Assembly: GCF_006494815.1 (NCBI RefSeq)
Contig: NZ_CP041091.1
Location: forward strand, 2,053,501-2,117,500
Source of the DNA: Nocardioides sambongensis
GTDB lineage: Bacteria; Actinomycetota; Actinomycetes; Propionibacteriales; Nocardioidaceae
Length of the DNA: 64,000 nt
Direction: 5' to 3'
Shown one piece after another: positions 62,103-64,000 of the stretch; the stretch's first letter is position 1, and every line of letters begins with the position of its first letter. A program made the translations under genes and the position numbers. The notes beneath the pieces were generated by a model that saw only the letters and a list, made by a program, of their open reading frames with translations, was not told where the DNA came from and made no database searches.

Positions 62103-64000
<1,898 letters not shown>

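Overview
The window is a chromosomal piece of a high-GC actinobacterium, most likely Nocardioides or a close relative in the Nocardioidaceae. The evidence is a G+C content of roughly 70% by eye, actinobacterial gene families (EgtB/EgtD, FprA-type ferredoxin reductase, FKBP, DUF2231, DUF222-HNH, SHOCT/PLDc_N and DUF7144 proteins), many GTG and TTG starts, and leaderless TANNNT promoters. It ends in an rRNA operon on the minus strand (5S, then 23S running off the right edge).

Layout. 1-4.4 kb: housekeeping block with aroA (3' part), rsgA, DUF2231, hisN, a CBS protein, FKBP and an S4 protein. 4.4-12.2 kb: DUF445 protein, secreted metalloprotease, MFS exporter with divergent TetR, and a BBE-type flavin oxidase divergent from a LuxR regulator. 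12.3-14.6 kb: an egtB-egtD ergothioneine pair. 14.6-18.4 kb: secreted protein/CGNR regulator, then a TetR-esterase operon divergent from an SDR. 18.4-22.8 kb: SNF2 helicase, flavin reductase, DUF222-HNH protein. 23.0-28.3 kb: TetR-controlled operon of a Baeyer-Villiger monooxygenase, a cholesterol-oxidase-like GMC enzyme and a DUF4334 protein, with TetR and two DUF202 proteins divergent. 28.3-33.2 kb: LysR-amine oxidase operon, FprA, D-2-hydroxyacid dehydrogenase. 33.2-43.4 kb: membrane block with an RDD protein and a nine-residue-repeat protein, cardiolipin synthase, a four-gene coupled operon (holin-like phosphodiesterase, K+ channel, AI-2E permease, GNAT), DUF389, SulP and a SHOCT protein. 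43.5-52.8 kb: TetR/nitroreductase/enoyl-CoA hydratase, CPA2 antiporter, a membrane-propeller fusion, DUF2332, and a TetR-P450 pair. 52.8-57.0 kb: MBL hydrolase, a small stress-type cluster (DUF7144, SHOCT, DUF6325, SHOCT) and catalase. 57.1-61.6 kb: LysR divergent from putA. 61.7-64 kb: rRNA.

Two patterns cut across the window. First, ten apparent frame breaks in nine genes can each be repaired by adding one G or C to a G/C run. This points to homopolymer undercalling in the assembly rather than true pseudogenes, so those genes are annotated as single CDSs with the break noted. Second, about fifteen genes have a TANNNT -10 box 6-8 nt before the start codon, which implies leaderless mRNAs and fixes several otherwise ambiguous starts.

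I see no phage, plasmid, IS element, CRISPR array or tRNA. The most interesting units are the GMC/Baeyer-Villiger/DUF4334 operon, the membrane-propeller fusion, the nonapeptide-repeat protein coupled to an RDD protein, and the holin-phosphodiesterase/channel/permease operon.
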